From contig JAPHSY010000010.1 in the NCBI GenBank assembly GCA_026196495.1, positions 21,311 to 85,310 on the forward strand: DNA of 64,000 bases, in the 5' to 3' direction. Below are positions 19,094 through 29,345 of this stretch, in pieces. The DNA comes from Magnetovibrio sp. Lineage in GTDB: Bacteria; Pseudomonadota; Alphaproteobacteria; Rhodospirillales; Magnetovibrionaceae. Numbering within the stretch: the stretch's first letter is position 1; each line of letters starts with the position of its first letter. The notes under the pieces were generated by a model. The model did not search any database. It had not been told where the DNA came from and saw only the letters and a list, made by a program, of their open reading frames with translations. A program made the translations under genes and the position numbers.

Positions 19094-20320
19094 CTAACGC
19101 ATATTGGTTTGAAGATTACGAGCAACAATTTTGACCCCGTCGTTTACTCGATCACTTGGGTGACTGATAACTTTTACAGCCTCGCTAAGGCCACTCAGGA
19201 CTTGGACCGTGCGCCCATTGGTATGCCCTATTGTGATTGTCGTTAGCTTCGCTGTACCATTGTCATCAATAAATACAGCCCAGTCTTCTCCATTGCGGAA
19301 CAAAGCACCAACAGGAATTTGTAGAACATTATCATTTTGCCATTCACGAATCTGGGCCTCAACACGGAAACCATGGCCCAATTCAGCCCAGTCTTCAGGC
19401 GTACCTACAAAATCAATAATCACGTTTACACGCTGTTCTTCGATGCCAAGAGCTGAGATTTTGGTATAGCCGTATGGCTCAATCCGACGAACTTGTCCCT
19501 TAAGTGTTTTTGTACCACCCCAGCCATCAATATTAACCGTTGCGCCTTCACGGATTCTGACAGCATCAGAAGAGAGAAGATCGACGACAATCTCCATACG
19601 GGTGGGGTCGCCAATTTCTATCAACGGACTGGCAATCTCAATGACACCTTCACTTTCGCGCAGTACGCGCAAAACCTTTCCGCTTACAGGTGCGCGAACC
19701 TCAACACAACACGATGGTTTATGTGCGCTAACATTGGCAGGATTGATCAAGGCGGCACGTGCTGTTTCCAGTTCAAAAGCACGAACTTTAAGTGTGGCAA
19801 GCGCACTGTCGACAGCCGCGACATGCGTTGCAACTTCCAACTCAGCCTGATCAAATTCTCGTTCAGAAATGGTCTGTTTGGCAAACAAATCGCGAGCCCG
19901 GCGTGAATTGGCTTGAGCAAATCTCAGCTCTGCTTGAAAGCGTTTAAGTTCTGCTTGGGCTAAAGAGCTGGCAGCTTCGGCAGCTTTGACGGCGGCTTCA
20001 GCTTGGGCTTGCGCGCGAGCATCTAGGAACTGTGGTTGGGACGGCTCAATCGTCGCCAGAAGCGTTTGGTCGGAAATTACGTCATCGCCGACATGAACCT
20101 CCACACGCTGGATTCGTCCAGATACAGGGGCCGAAACAGTATACATATCATGGACACGGGTGCGCCCTTCTCCGTCAACGGTGACTTCCATCGGTGCGTG
20201 TTGAACCCTTTTGAGGTCAACCGCCACTGGGGCAGGTGTAAATGCCCATAACAGTACTGTCACGCATAAGATGCCGGCAAAAAAGACAGTGAGAATTTTC
20301 TTTATGTATGAGGTAGCCAT
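19094..20320 (-). CDS. HlyD/RND-type periplasmic adaptor subunit
   Basis: 408 aa; N-terminal TM, GEGRTRVHDMYTVSAPVSGRIQRVEVHVGDDV (lipoyl-like), long helical hairpin, VRAPVSGKVLRVLRESEGVI. Confidence 0.9.
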   Translation of the reverse strand: MATSYIKKILTVFFAGILCVTVLLWAFTPAPVAVDLKRVQHAPMEVTVDGEGRTRVHDMYTVSAPVSGRIQRVEVHVGDDVISDQTLLATIEPSQPQFLDARAQAQAEAAVKAAEAASSLAQAELKRFQAELRFAQANSRRARDLFAKQTISEREFDQAELEVATHVAAVDSALATLKVRAFELETARAALINPANVSAHKPSCCVEVRAPVSGKVLRVLRESEGVIEIASPLIEIGDPTRMEIVVDLLSSDAVRIREGATVNIDGWGGTKTLKGQVRRIEPYGYTKISALGIEEQRVNVIIDFVGTPEDWAELGHGFRVEAQIREWQNDNVLQIPVGALFRNGEDWAVFIDDNGTAKLTTITIGHTNGRTVQVLSGLSEAVKVISHPSDRVNDGVKIVARNLQTNMR

Positions 20321-20346
20321 TCTGGTTCCCTTATTATCTCGTTTTC

Positions 20347-22710
20347 TTATTCTCTTGTTTTCAGGGCTTCGACCAAATCTAAGTTATCAAGTTTTCGCCG
20401 CACAATTAGACCTGAGATGGTGACGGAAATAAGTACAATAACAATAGATAAGGCAATGGTAGCACGATCCACAATGAGAGGCATGCGGAACAGTTCGGTA
20501 TCCATTAGTACCGTCCACATCACAGCTTGACCATAACCGATCAGGCAGCCCAGTGGCAGTGCGGCTATTGTCAATACGCCAACTTCACCCAACAGGATGT
20601 AGGAGGCTTCACCCCTGGTGAAACCAAGTACCCGCAGGCTGGCCAATTCACGAGCGCGTTCGGATAAGGAAATACGTGCTGAATTGTAAACCACACCAAA
20701 GGCAATGATGGTGGCAAATGCGACATAAAATGTAATCATCAATCCAATGTTTTCTTCGACCGTATCTTGGAAACTTTGCACCAATACGCCCTGGATAGAA
20801 ACGGCGGCAATTGATGGTATGTTTTTCAATTCTCGATAAAGTGTATCCGCCTGAATCGGGTCAATAAGCAAAGTTGCGCCGTTAACCGTTGGCTGTTCAC
20901 CCAATAAACGATTAAGTGCAGTCAGATCCATGTAAACAGGGGTAGATATATATTCTTCAATTAGGGCCGTAACCGGTAATGTGACAATTGGACGGCGGCC
21001 TTCTTTGACTTCGACAGTGATCATGTCGCCAAGGCCGACACCGAGAATATTCGCCATTTTGGTTGATAGTGCCAAACCATGGGTGGGAAGCTTTATGGGG
21101 TTAAAGTCCGTGCCCAATTGACGAAACATTTTAGCATCGGCATCAAGGCCCATAATGTTTTCGTAACGCTCGAGATGCCCAACAATGAGGCGGACAGGCA
21201 CTGATCGGAACGGTTCGACGGCAAGAACACCGGGCAAGCGTTTTATCTCTGTTATGCTCGAAGCGTTACGTACGTCCACAAAGCTCAACATCACGTCTTG
21301 GCGTTGCGTTTGAAAGAATTGAATATCGATAAGCTGTTTAAGTGATTCGTTGAAAAAAAGTGTGCCGATCAAGATGGATACTGCGAGTGCCGTGCCAAGC
21401 ACACTCAGTCCAGAACGCACGGGCCAACGTAGGGTATGGCGCAGGATCATGCGGTTGGGTTCGCTCAAACCTTTCAATTGAAGCAAGCGTTCGATCCAAG
21501 CCGTTCGGTACGATGTTGGTGGTGGAGGTGTCATTGCAACGGCGGGCATCAGGCGCTGAACACGCCAAACCGACGTCAACGTCCCCACAAGCCCAATGGC
21601 AATGCTGATCAAAGCAGCCGTAATATAAAGTGAGCCATCAATAATGTAGTGAAGGAATGGTAGGCGGAAGTACTCTGTATAAAGTTCTGTCATGCCGCGG
21701 CCCAGCCATGTGCCAAACCCGAGCCCTATAAAAATGCCAAGGAAGATAATGACCATTACGAACTTGACGTATAGCCAAGCAGCAGCAGTGTCGGAATACC
21801 CAAATGCTTTGAGCAGTCCAATCTGTTCACGTTCAGTTTCAATTAGGCGCGAAACCACAATGTGCAGTAAAAACGCCGCAACGCCCAAAAATAAAGGAGG
21901 TATAGCGTTGCCCATGGCGCGCAGCTGATCGATCTCATTGTTTACAAACCAGTTTGATATTTGATCTTTGCGGCCATAAGCACGGATACCGCCATACGGT
22001 TCAGAGAGTCTTTCAAGGGCATCTATTACGTCTGCTTCAATGGCGCCGCGTTGCAATGTCACCGTGGCTTCGGTGAAGGAGCTACCAAGATCAAATGCCG
22101 CTTCCAGTGCTTTTTTGCCCATCCAGATAATGCCGAAGCGTTTATCGTCGGGCATTAAGGCTCCGGGGCCCAGTGCGTAGATGTATTCGGGTGAAAGTAC
22201 GATGCCGACAATTGTCAGTTTGCGTTTGTGTCCGTTAATGATGGCGGAAAAATGGCTGCCGAGCTCAAAGTTGTTGGCCGTAGCAAAGGCTTCGTTGACA
22301 AGAACTTCGTCAGGGCGACCCGGTGTGAGCAAACGACCCTGGCGTAAGTGCAATACGTTAAGGATCTGCTCCCCCGTTTCCGGTAATGAAATGATTCGTC
22401 CCGAAGCTGGTTCCAAAAGTCCTGGGATATCCAACGACACATTTTTTGCAATACGGAGATCGACGGTTTCGACCCCAGGAATGGCAGCGATCTTAGCCTT
22501 GAGGTGTTCTGGTGCACGTTTTAGTGGGGCAAAGACTTGAACAAAGCGGTTGCGTTCGTAATAAGCATCGCGCGCTCCTTCAAGTGAATAGAGCGTGCCT
22601 AAACTCATGATGTAAACGGCAACACCAGAACCGATAATCAATGCGATTGCCAGGGCTTGGCCCTTGATGCGCCAAAGATCGCGTATAATTTTTCGGTTCA
22701 GAGGTGTCAT
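20347..22710 (-). CDS. ABC transporter permease (FtsX/MacB-type, two modules)
   Basis: 787 aa; [19 protein letters not shown] and [21 protein letters not shown] FtsX signatures; N-terminal [24 protein letters not shown]. Confidence 0.93.
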   Translation of the reverse strand: MTPLNRKIIRDLWRIKGQALAIALIIGSGVAVYIMSLGTLYSLEGARDAYYERNRFVQVFAPLKRAPEHLKAKIAAIPGVETVDLRIAKNVSLDIPGLLEPASGRIISLPETGEQILNVLHLRQGRLLTPGRPDEVLVNEAFATANNFELGSHFSAIINGHKRKLTIVGIVLSPEYIYALGPGALMPDDKRFGIIWMGKKALEAAFDLGSSFTEATVTLQRGAIEADVIDALERLSEPYGGIRAYGRKDQISNWFVNNEIDQLRAMGNAIPPLFLGVAAFLLHIVVSRLIETEREQIGLLKAFGYSDTAAAWLYVKFVMVIIFLGIFIGLGFGTWLGRGMTELYTEYFRLPFLHYIIDGSLYITAALISIAIGLVGTLTSVWRVQRLMPAVAMTPPPPTSYRTAWIERLLQLKGLSEPNRMILRHTLRWPVRSGLSVLGTALAVSILIGTLFFNESLKQLIDIQFFQTQRQDVMLSFVDVRNASSITEIKRLPGVLAVEPFRSVPVRLIVGHLERYENIMGLDADAKMFRQLGTDFNPIKLPTHGLALSTKMANILGVGLGDMITVEVKEGRRPIVTLPVTALIEEYISTPVYMDLTALNRLLGEQPTVNGATLLIDPIQADTLYRELKNIPSIAAVSIQGVLVQSFQDTVEENIGLMITFYVAFATIIAFGVVYNSARISLSERARELASLRVLGFTRGEASYILLGEVGVLTIAALPLGCLIGYGQAVMWTVLMDTELFRMPLIVDRATIALSIVIVLISVTISGLIVRRKLDNLDLVEALKTRE

Positions 22711-22716
22711 AACGGT

Positions 22717-23460
22717 TCACCAACTCAAATCACTAACTGATCGTCGGGTTTTATTGGTTCGTATATCAACAATATTTCCGTCAGCAAAGGTCATCACCCG
22801 GTCAGCCATATCGGCAATGATTGCATTGTGGGTGATCAGGACTGTGGTAGTTCCCATTGTTCGGTTGGTTTGCTCAATAGCTTGTAGAACTCGTAATCCT
22901 GTCTTGCTATCCAGCGCCCCGGTGGGTTCATCACACATTAAAATATCCGGACGTTTGGCGATAGCACGGGCGATGGCAACGCGCTGTTGCTCGCCACCAG
23001 ATAACTGGGCAGGGAAATGATCCATACGCTCTGCAAGCCCGACCATGCCAAGGGCTTCTTCGGCCGATAGCGGGTTGGACGCAATCTCGGTAACGATGGT
23101 GACGTTTTCACGGGCCGTAAGACTGGGAATGAGGTTATAGAACTGAAAAACAAAACCAACATGATTGCGGCGATAGGCAGTTAATCCGCGATTGTCGAAA
23201 GCCGTGAGTTCATTGTCACGGAAAAACACTCGGCCAGAGGTCGGACTGTCAAGACCACCGAGGATATTGAGCAGGGTCGATTTTCCACTACCTGATGGCC
23301 CCAGCAAGACCACCAATTCCCCTTCGTGCAGCTCAAGATCCACGCCCCGTAAAGCCTGAATAATGACTTCTCCAGTGTGATATTCCTTGGTGATATCAAG
23401 GGCTGAAAGTGTCACTTGATTTTCACTCTTGGACTGCTGTTTATCATGCTTAGCTATCAT
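22717..23460 (-). CDS. ABC transporter ATP-binding protein (MacB/LolD-type)
   Basis: [54 protein letters not shown]. Confidence 0.96.
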   Translation of the reverse strand: MIAKHDKQQSKSENQVTLSALDITKEYHTGEVIIQALRGVDLELHEGELVVLLGPSGSGKSTLLNILGGLDSPTSGRVFFRDNELTAFDNRGLTAYRRNHVGFVFQFYNLIPSLTARENVTIVTEIASNPLSAEEALGMVGLAERMDHFPAQLSGGEQQRVAIARAIAKRPDILMCDEPTGALDSKTGLRVLQAIEQTNRTMGTTTVLITHNAIIADMADRVMTFADGNIVDIRTNKTRRSVSDLSW

Positions 23461-23790
23461 CTAATCACTCGCAATGGATGTATATATTCAGTCTATCACC
23501 ATGTCGCGGCAAATACCCGCTTTGGGTCAGAAACAGTTTAAATCGATAGTGCCGACTTAGGTCCTCTTTTATGTGTTAAGTGGTCATTATCTCGATGAGG
23601 GTATAGGAGTGGTGTTTGCTCCTTGAAACGGGCGCTAAAGCGTATGCCTGTGCTTATTCCCACAAGTCTCAGCAGCTCAATACTCAATCCGGAGGCTTTA
23701 TCTATTTATCCAAATTTGAAACAGGGAGGGGACGGGGAAATTTGGGCTAGACCTTGATTAATTTATGTTCAGTTGCGGGTCAAATATATA

Positions 23791-23805
23791 TGTTATAACA
23801 TAACA
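23791..23805. promoter_or_regulatory. Candidate Zur box upstream of the zrg-like operon
   Basis: TGTTAT-AAC-ATAACA, perfect 6 bp arms, matching the TGTTATANNATAACA-type Zur motif; 123 bp before the DUF2796 start. Confidence 0.65.
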
Positions 23806-23927
23806 TTTTTATGAACTGAGGCGAACGCCATGTCTCCATCACATAGATGTCTGAAAGGCCAAATCCAACTTCATTATCTGTGAGACGTTTATCGTTTGTC
23901 GGGGAAAGGTTAATTAGGAGAGCGTTA

Positions 23928-24554
23928 ATGTTTTTTTCCAATATGTTGCGATTACTTTTTGTTGTTGCTTTGGTTCCTGTATCTACGAGTTTTGCACAGG
24001 AAGGGCAAAATAGAGCTCTCGGTGCCCATGAGCATGGTCATGGCAAAATGATGATTGCCCAGGACGAGTTGGAACTGTTGGTCGAGTTGCATTTGCCCGG
24101 TGTTGACGTGGTCGGATTTGAGCATGTCCCGGAAAACCACGAGCAGGAACATGTCGTGGAATTGGCGCTTAACAATCTCAAGAATGCATCACTCTGGCTG
24201 CGTTTAACGGAGTCGGCGAAGTGCCAAATTGAAGATGCGCATGTTTCTTCGCCTTTCGCCGTTGGTCAGGACGACCATAAGGATGAGGGGCCCCAAGGTG
24301 CACATGGTGATCACGCCCACGATTCTGCCGACAAGCATGATGACAGCCATGACGATGAACACGCAGACGTCATTCACAGCGAGTTTAGCGGGAAATATCA
24401 CTTTCACTGCGAAGCACCGGATAAACTGAATGAGGTGGATGTTGGTCTATTCAATCTCTTCCCGTCTTTGGAAGAAATTGATTTTCAAGCTGTGATGACG
24501 AAGGGGCAATATGCTGGAAAGCTTGATGCAGCCCAATCTCGTATTCGTTTTTAG
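23928..24554 (+). CDS. zrgA: DUF2796 / ZrgA-family zinc-binding periplasmic protein
   Basis: Signal peptide; RALGAHEHGHGKMMIAQDELELLVELHLPGVDVVGFEH; His/Asp-rich loop HKDEGPQGAHGDHAHDSADKHDDSHDDEHAD. Confidence 0.88.
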   Translation: MFFSNMLRLLFVVALVPVSTSFAQEGQNRALGAHEHGHGKMMIAQDELELLVELHLPGVDVVGFEHVPENHEQEHVVELALNNLKNASLWLRLTESAKCQIEDAHVSSPFAVGQDDHKDEGPQGAHGDHAHDSADKHDDSHDDEHADVIHSEFSGKYHFHCEAPDKLNEVDVGLFNLFPSLEEIDFQAVMTKGQYAGKLDAAQSRIRF

Positions 24555-24585
24555 TTCAAGATCATTTCCGGGAGACGTTGTTGGT

Positions 24586-25305
24586 ATGTCAGATGTCCAG
24601 ATACCTCTTGTTGAAGTTTCAAACCTACGGTTTCGTTGGCTCCGTAAAGGAACAGACATTTTGAGTATCGAAAATTTAACGGTACAAAAAGGCGAACGCT
24701 TGTTCGTTAAGGGCAACTCGGGAAGTGGAAAGACAACACTGCTCAACATCATTGCTGGCATTATCACACCGCAAAACGGAAGTGTGAAGATATTGGATGA
24801 GACCATAAGCAGCATGTCATCTTGGAAGCGGGATGGCTTTCGTGCCCAACATATTGGCATCGTTTTTCAAATATTTAACCTGATCCCATACCTCTCACTC
24901 GTCGACAACGTGATCTTACCGTGCCATTTCTCAGCACCGCGAAGAAAAAGGGCGTTGGAGAGATCCTCGACATTGATCGAAGAGGCATCCCGGTTGCTCG
25001 AGCATTTAGGACTAGATATTAACAATCTTGCGGATCAACCTGTCAGTCGTCTCAGTGTAGGACAACAGCAACGTGTTGCGGTTGCCAGGGCTTTGATGGG
25101 GGGACCGGAATTGGTGATTGCTGATGAACCGACGTCGGCACTGGATGCGAATGCCCGCAGTGCATTTTTGAAATTGCTGTTTCGGGAAGTCGAGGACAGC
25201 AATGCCAGCCTGATCTTTGTAAGCCATGACGCGAGTCTGGAACCGTATTTTGAGCGCTCTATACATTTGGACAAAATCAATCATACAGGCCCGAGGGCAA
25301 CATGA
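24586..25305 (+). CDS. ABC transporter ATP-binding protein (ZrgB-like)
   Basis: GNSGSGKTTLLNIIAGI, LSVGQQQRVAVARALMGGPELVIADEPTSALD. Confidence 0.93.
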   Translation: MSDVQIPLVEVSNLRFRWLRKGTDILSIENLTVQKGERLFVKGNSGSGKTTLLNIIAGIITPQNGSVKILDETISSMSSWKRDGFRAQHIGIVFQIFNLIPYLSLVDNVILPCHFSAPRRKRALERSSTLIEEASRLLEHLGLDINNLADQPVSRLSVGQQQRVAVARALMGGPELVIADEPTSALDANARSAFLKLLFREVEDSNASLIFVSHDASLEPYFERSIHLDKINHTGPRAT

Positions 25306-26561
25306 TTATTCTCAGATTGGTGTTTCTCAGTTTACTCAATCGACGCACCGTTGCTGCTTTAACGGTTTTTGCGGTCACCATCAGCGTAACCTTGTTCTTG
25401 AGCGTTGAAAAAATTCGCACTGGTGCCCGGGATGGTTTTGCCAACACCATATCTGGCACGGATGTAATCGTTGGTGCTCGAACGGGATCGCTGCAACTTC
25501 TTATGTATTCGGTTTTCCATATTGGAAATGCGACGAACAACATCACCTGGAAAAGCTATCAGCACATCCAGGACCGGCCAGAAACAAAATGGGCTGTTCC
25601 TATATCTTTGGGTGATTCACACAAGGGTTTTCGGGTTCTGGGAACACACACAGATTTTTTCGACAGGTTTCGTTATGCACGCAAACGCATGTTGACCTTT
25701 CAGCAAGGGCGGCCTTTTGATCAAGTTTTGGATGTCGTGTTGGGCGCAGACGTTGCGAAGACGCTGAACTATGGCATTGGTGATAGCATCGTCATATCGC
25801 ACGGTTTAGGAAAAGTTAGCTTCGCAAGCCATGATAATATGCCGTTTCGGGTTGTCGGCATCCTATTGCCGACGGGAACACCCGTTGACCAAACCTTACT
25901 TGTCCCATTGGAGGGGATCGAAGCCATTCATATCGGGTGGGGGCGGGGTGTGCGTTCCGGACAGAAAGGTGTCGGTCCGCAGGACCTCGAGAACGCGGAT
26001 CTTCAGCCCAAAGCTATTACGGCAGCCCTCGTTGGATTGACCTCAAAAATGAAAGTGTTTCAGTTTCAACGGTCAGTTAATGAGTATTTGGGAGAGCCGC
26101 TCATGGCAATTTTACCGGGTGTTGCCTTGCAAGAACTTTGGACGTTGATGGGGACGGCTGAAAAGGCCTTGGTCATTATCAGCTTATTTGTAGTGGTTGC
26201 GGGGCTTCTTGGCATGTTGACAATGATACTGTCTGGTTTGAATGAACGGCGCCGGGAAATGGCTATTTTGCGATCTGTTGGAGCTAGGCCCATGCACATC
26301 ATTGCCCTGTTTGTGGTCGAAGCGACCTTACTTGCGTTTGTAGGAGCATGCCTGGGAGTGGTGGCAACGATCATTGGTATAAGCCTTGTCGCACCAATGA
26401 TAGAGGCCCAATATGGGGTGTATCTAACCGTTTCCCCGCCGGGGCTGAAGGAAGGGCTGATAGTCGCTGCTGTGAGTGCTTCTGGTTCAATTGTCGGTTT
26501 ATGGCCAGCTTTGCGGGCTTATCGCCTGTCCGTGGCCGATGGGATGATCGTACGCATATAA
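25302..26561 (+). CDS. ABC transporter permease, FtsX family (ZrgC-like)
   Basis: 4 bp overlap with the ATPase; LNERRREMAILRSVGARPMHIIALFVVEA. Confidence 0.92.
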   Translation: MIILRLVFLSLLNRRTVAALTVFAVTISVTLFLSVEKIRTGARDGFANTISGTDVIVGARTGSLQLLMYSVFHIGNATNNITWKSYQHIQDRPETKWAVPISLGDSHKGFRVLGTHTDFFDRFRYARKRMLTFQQGRPFDQVLDVVLGADVAKTLNYGIGDSIVISHGLGKVSFASHDNMPFRVVGILLPTGTPVDQTLLVPLEGIEAIHIGWGRGVRSGQKGVGPQDLENADLQPKAITAALVGLTSKMKVFQFQRSVNEYLGEPLMAILPGVALQELWTLMGTAEKALVIISLFVVVAGLLGMLTMILSGLNERRREMAILRSVGARPMHIIALFVVEATLLAFVGACLGVVATIIGISLVAPMIEAQYGVYLTVSPPGLKEGLIVAAVSASGSIVGLWPALRAYRLSVADGMIVRI

Positions 26562-26567
26562 AGAGAG

Positions 26568-27101
26568 GTGTCAGTGTTTCGTTTTCTTTATGGGATATTC
26601 TTTGTGTGTTTGATGGTGTCGCCACTATCCGCTGTGGCGGAACAGGTGCGAGAGGTTAATTGGGAAGACCTAGCTGCTCCCACTCCACCAGAAATTCAAA
26701 AAGAACTTGATGCCTTGAACGAACTTGATCTTATGGATGAGATCGCACTTGAGGAAGCTGATGCAAAGTGGGAAGCCTTGCAGGAAAAGGCTTATCCTGT
26801 TGTGGAAGCCTTGGACGGGGAAACAATCCGCATTCCTGGCTTTGTTGTTCCGGTTGACCTCGAAGCGGATGTCGTTCGGGAGTTTTTGTTGGTGCCATAT
26901 CTAGGGGCGTGTATACATGTTCCACCGCCCCCGCCCAATCAGGTCATCTATGTAAAATCTCCACAGGAATATACTGTTGAAGAACTGTTTGATCCTGTCT
27001 GGGTGACGGGTCAAATTCAAGTTTCCACCACAAATACTGATTTGGCTGAATCTGGATATATCTTAAATGCAGATGATATCGTTAGATATGTTGTTGATTG
27101 A
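26568..27101 (+). CDS. DUF3299 domain protein (ZrgD-like)
   Basis: GTG start; IRIPGFVVPVDLEADVVREFLLVPYLGACIHVPPPPPNQVIYV is characteristic of DUF3299. Confidence 0.88.
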   Translation: MSVFRFLYGIFFVCLMVSPLSAVAEQVREVNWEDLAAPTPPEIQKELDALNELDLMDEIALEEADAKWEALQEKAYPVVEALDGETIRIPGFVVPVDLEADVVREFLLVPYLGACIHVPPPPPNQVIYVKSPQEYTVEELFDPVWVTGQIQVSTTNTDLAESGYILNADDIVRYVVD

Positions 27102-27176
27102 CCAATCATAATGACTGCATTGGGGTGCATAACTGAGGTTATGCGAGCCTATATAAAGTGAGAAAAAATCTCATAG

Positions 27177-28571
27177 TTACCATCGTGGCATAAAGGGGCG
27201 ATCACGACGTGGTAGTGGGGGGCGCTTGGGGGGGCGTGGCGGCGCACGATAGATGTTGACGTTGTTGTCTTCATAGGCCGTGGTGTTGTTTTCGATATAT
27301 CTTGCCGCGCGGGCCGCAAAGTAACCATCGGGGAAGTCTTGAAGATAAGCACGGTAGTCTTTGACAGATCCCGAGCTTAATGCGGTTCTCCACAGGGGCA
27401 GTTCGCCTGCTTGTAAAAGTGCTATGTTTGCGCGTTTTACAAACCCAATTACACCGTTTGTATCCGTTTCATACCATTTTCCGTCTTCTGTACGTCCGGT
27501 CAGCAATACACTTTGGTCTCTGCGCACAAGCGTCAATTTTTCAGTCGTATCATCCGGTTTTTCGAATACATCGGCTCTTCGCATCGATACTCCATAACGC
27601 CGCGTATAAATAACAACAGGAGAATCCTCAACTGCTTGTGTTTCTATCTTGCTTTCTTGTTTAGGTGTTGGGGCAGAGGCGACAATGGTTTGTGGCTCGG
27701 GTTGTTTTTCTTCTGCTGTATTGGTCTGCGGACGAACAGGGAGTTGTCCAGAGGGGTAGGAGGCAAACACACGATCAAAATTACCCGTAAGCGACGCATG
27801 TTGTTCTCGACCATAGGTGCGACGGGCGGCGCGGGTCATATTCTGATCCAGGAAAGTCTTGAGCTCATCGGCCCAGACCACGCCGTCTTTGTTGGCATCG
27901 GCCTCTCCGTAAACACCGCGCAGGAAATATTCGGTAAACAGCCCCTGGCGGGTCTCATGATCCCAACTGGCCAGTTGATTGGCACCTGATGCTGTAAGCA
28001 CAGTTAGGCTGTCATCAATTGTTTCGTCTATGGGTACGATGACCCCGCCCGACGATGATGGAAACAGCGTGCCACCTGCGCTGGAACCCGAAAAACAGGT
28101 ATCGATCACCACGGTTGCGCGTTTGAAACTTTTGAGATTGTTATAGAGTGTCGACAACGGATAACCGTTTAGTTCTGCAAAATCGGGTAGGGCATCTGTA
28201 GGCAGCAGGTACTGACGGTGATCGCTAAGCCCTGAAACCCCATGTCCTGAATAATACACAAAGACCTCGGCATCCTTTCCCGATCCGGCATAGTGCCATA
28301 GTTTGCCCTTGCGATTGTTGGCGGTGCCAAGAACGGTTTCCATTTGTGCCTTGGTGGCATTGCGTAGATCTATGATGTTGTCAGGTTCAACATGCAAAAC
28401 GTCCGTAAGATACACGCGGATCGCATCGGCATCTCGCTCTGCGTACTGAACGTTGGGTAACCCGGAACCATAATTAGAATTACCGATAATCACAGCAGCG
28501 GTCCCACTGAATGCCGAATTGGCCCATGCAGCTAGACATATAAATAGGATGAAGCTCAATCGCTGGGTCAT
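27177..28571 (-). CDS. Exported caspase-fold (peptidase C14) protein with C-terminal SH3-like domain
   Basis: Signal peptide; AAVIIGNSNY, VFVYYSGHGVSG (His110), VVIDTCFSGSS (Cys159); SH3-like VSMRRADVFEKPDDTTEKLTLVRRDQSVLLTGRTEDGKWYETDTNGVIGFVKRANI. Confidence 0.92.
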   Translation of the reverse strand: MTQRLSFILFICLAAWANSAFSGTAAVIIGNSNYGSGLPNVQYAERDADAIRVYLTDVLHVEPDNIIDLRNATKAQMETVLGTANNRKGKLWHYAGSGKDAEVFVYYSGHGVSGLSDHRQYLLPTDALPDFAELNGYPLSTLYNNLKSFKRATVVIDTCFSGSSAGGTLFPSSSGGVIVPIDETIDDSLTVLTASGANQLASWDHETRQGLFTEYFLRGVYGEADANKDGVVWADELKTFLDQNMTRAARRTYGREQHASLTGNFDRVFASYPSGQLPVRPQTNTAEEKQPEPQTIVASAPTPKQESKIETQAVEDSPVVIYTRRYGVSMRRADVFEKPDDTTEKLTLVRRDQSVLLTGRTEDGKWYETDTNGVIGFVKRANIALLQAGELPLWRTALSSGSVKDYRAYLQDFPDGYFAARAARYIENNTTAYEDNNVNIYRAPPRPPKRPPLPRRDRPFMPRW

Positions 28572-28686
28572 TCAGATTATCGTCCTTTGGTGTTGTCCTA
28601 TTTGTATCCATGAAATATCGGGTCAAACCCCATATTCAGTAGACCTCATTATAAAGGTTTTGTCCGTGACCTGGAATACAACCGTT

Positions 28687-29343
28687 TTACCGAATGTCAG
28701 GCAAAGTCGTTAATATCCGGCGAACGGCATCATTGGCGATGGAATAGGCTAATCCTTCGTTGGTATTGAATGATACTGCTTTGGCCGTATTGGCAAAAAT
28801 AGATAGTGGGGATAGAGGTATACCACCATCGCCGCGCCGGGCAACATGTGCGCCACGCCAGAGCACTTCGTCGTTACTGGTTTTTCGCAATTCAAGTTTG
28901 GCCCCGACCCGTTTGTCGGACCATATTACGGCGAATTGGTCACCGCTTCCCTGTAAGGTGATTGTGAGATGAAACCCACAACGCTGGCTGCGGGCAAAGG
29001 TCTTTAGGTCTTCGGGAACTTTCAGGTCATAACCTTGTTCACGGGCAATGCGGTCACGGGACAGGGGGGAGATGACACGGTCAATTTTTCCAGTGAGCTG
29101 TCGGGCGACGGTGCTTTCAACGAAGCGCGACAGCTCTGTTGGGTTCTTATTGTCCATGGGGGAGATAATTACGCAATTGGGGGCGTTTTGAAAGTATGCA
29201 GGGCTAACGTGATACATAACCGTTTGGTCATTGGCTTGCATTTCTCCCGCGGCATCGGTTTCAACCGACTGGACTTGAGCTGGAACACACGCAGCCAGTC
29301 CCATAAGCAGGATAAGTAGGGAGACTGTACGATATGGTTTCAT
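28687..29343 (-). CDS. Predicted lipoprotein of unknown function
   Basis: SLLILLMGLAACVP lipobox; gene-cluster context. Confidence 0.7.
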   Translation of the reverse strand: MKPYRTVSLLILLMGLAACVPAQVQSVETDAAGEMQANDQTVMYHVSPAYFQNAPNCVIISPMDNKNPTELSRFVESTVARQLTGKIDRVISPLSRDRIAREQGYDLKVPEDLKTFARSQRCGFHLTITLQGSGDQFAVIWSDKRVGAKLELRKTSNDEVLWRGAHVARRGDGGIPLSPLSIFANTAKAVSFNTNEGLAYSIANDAVRRILTTLPDIR

Positions 29344-29345
29344 GT

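Noticed and set aside
19604-19613. ggggtcgcca match to the tRNA-Glu 3' end as a third att site
   Set aside because: Only 10 bp, inside the conserved HlyD-adaptor coding sequence, no extension into the T-arm.
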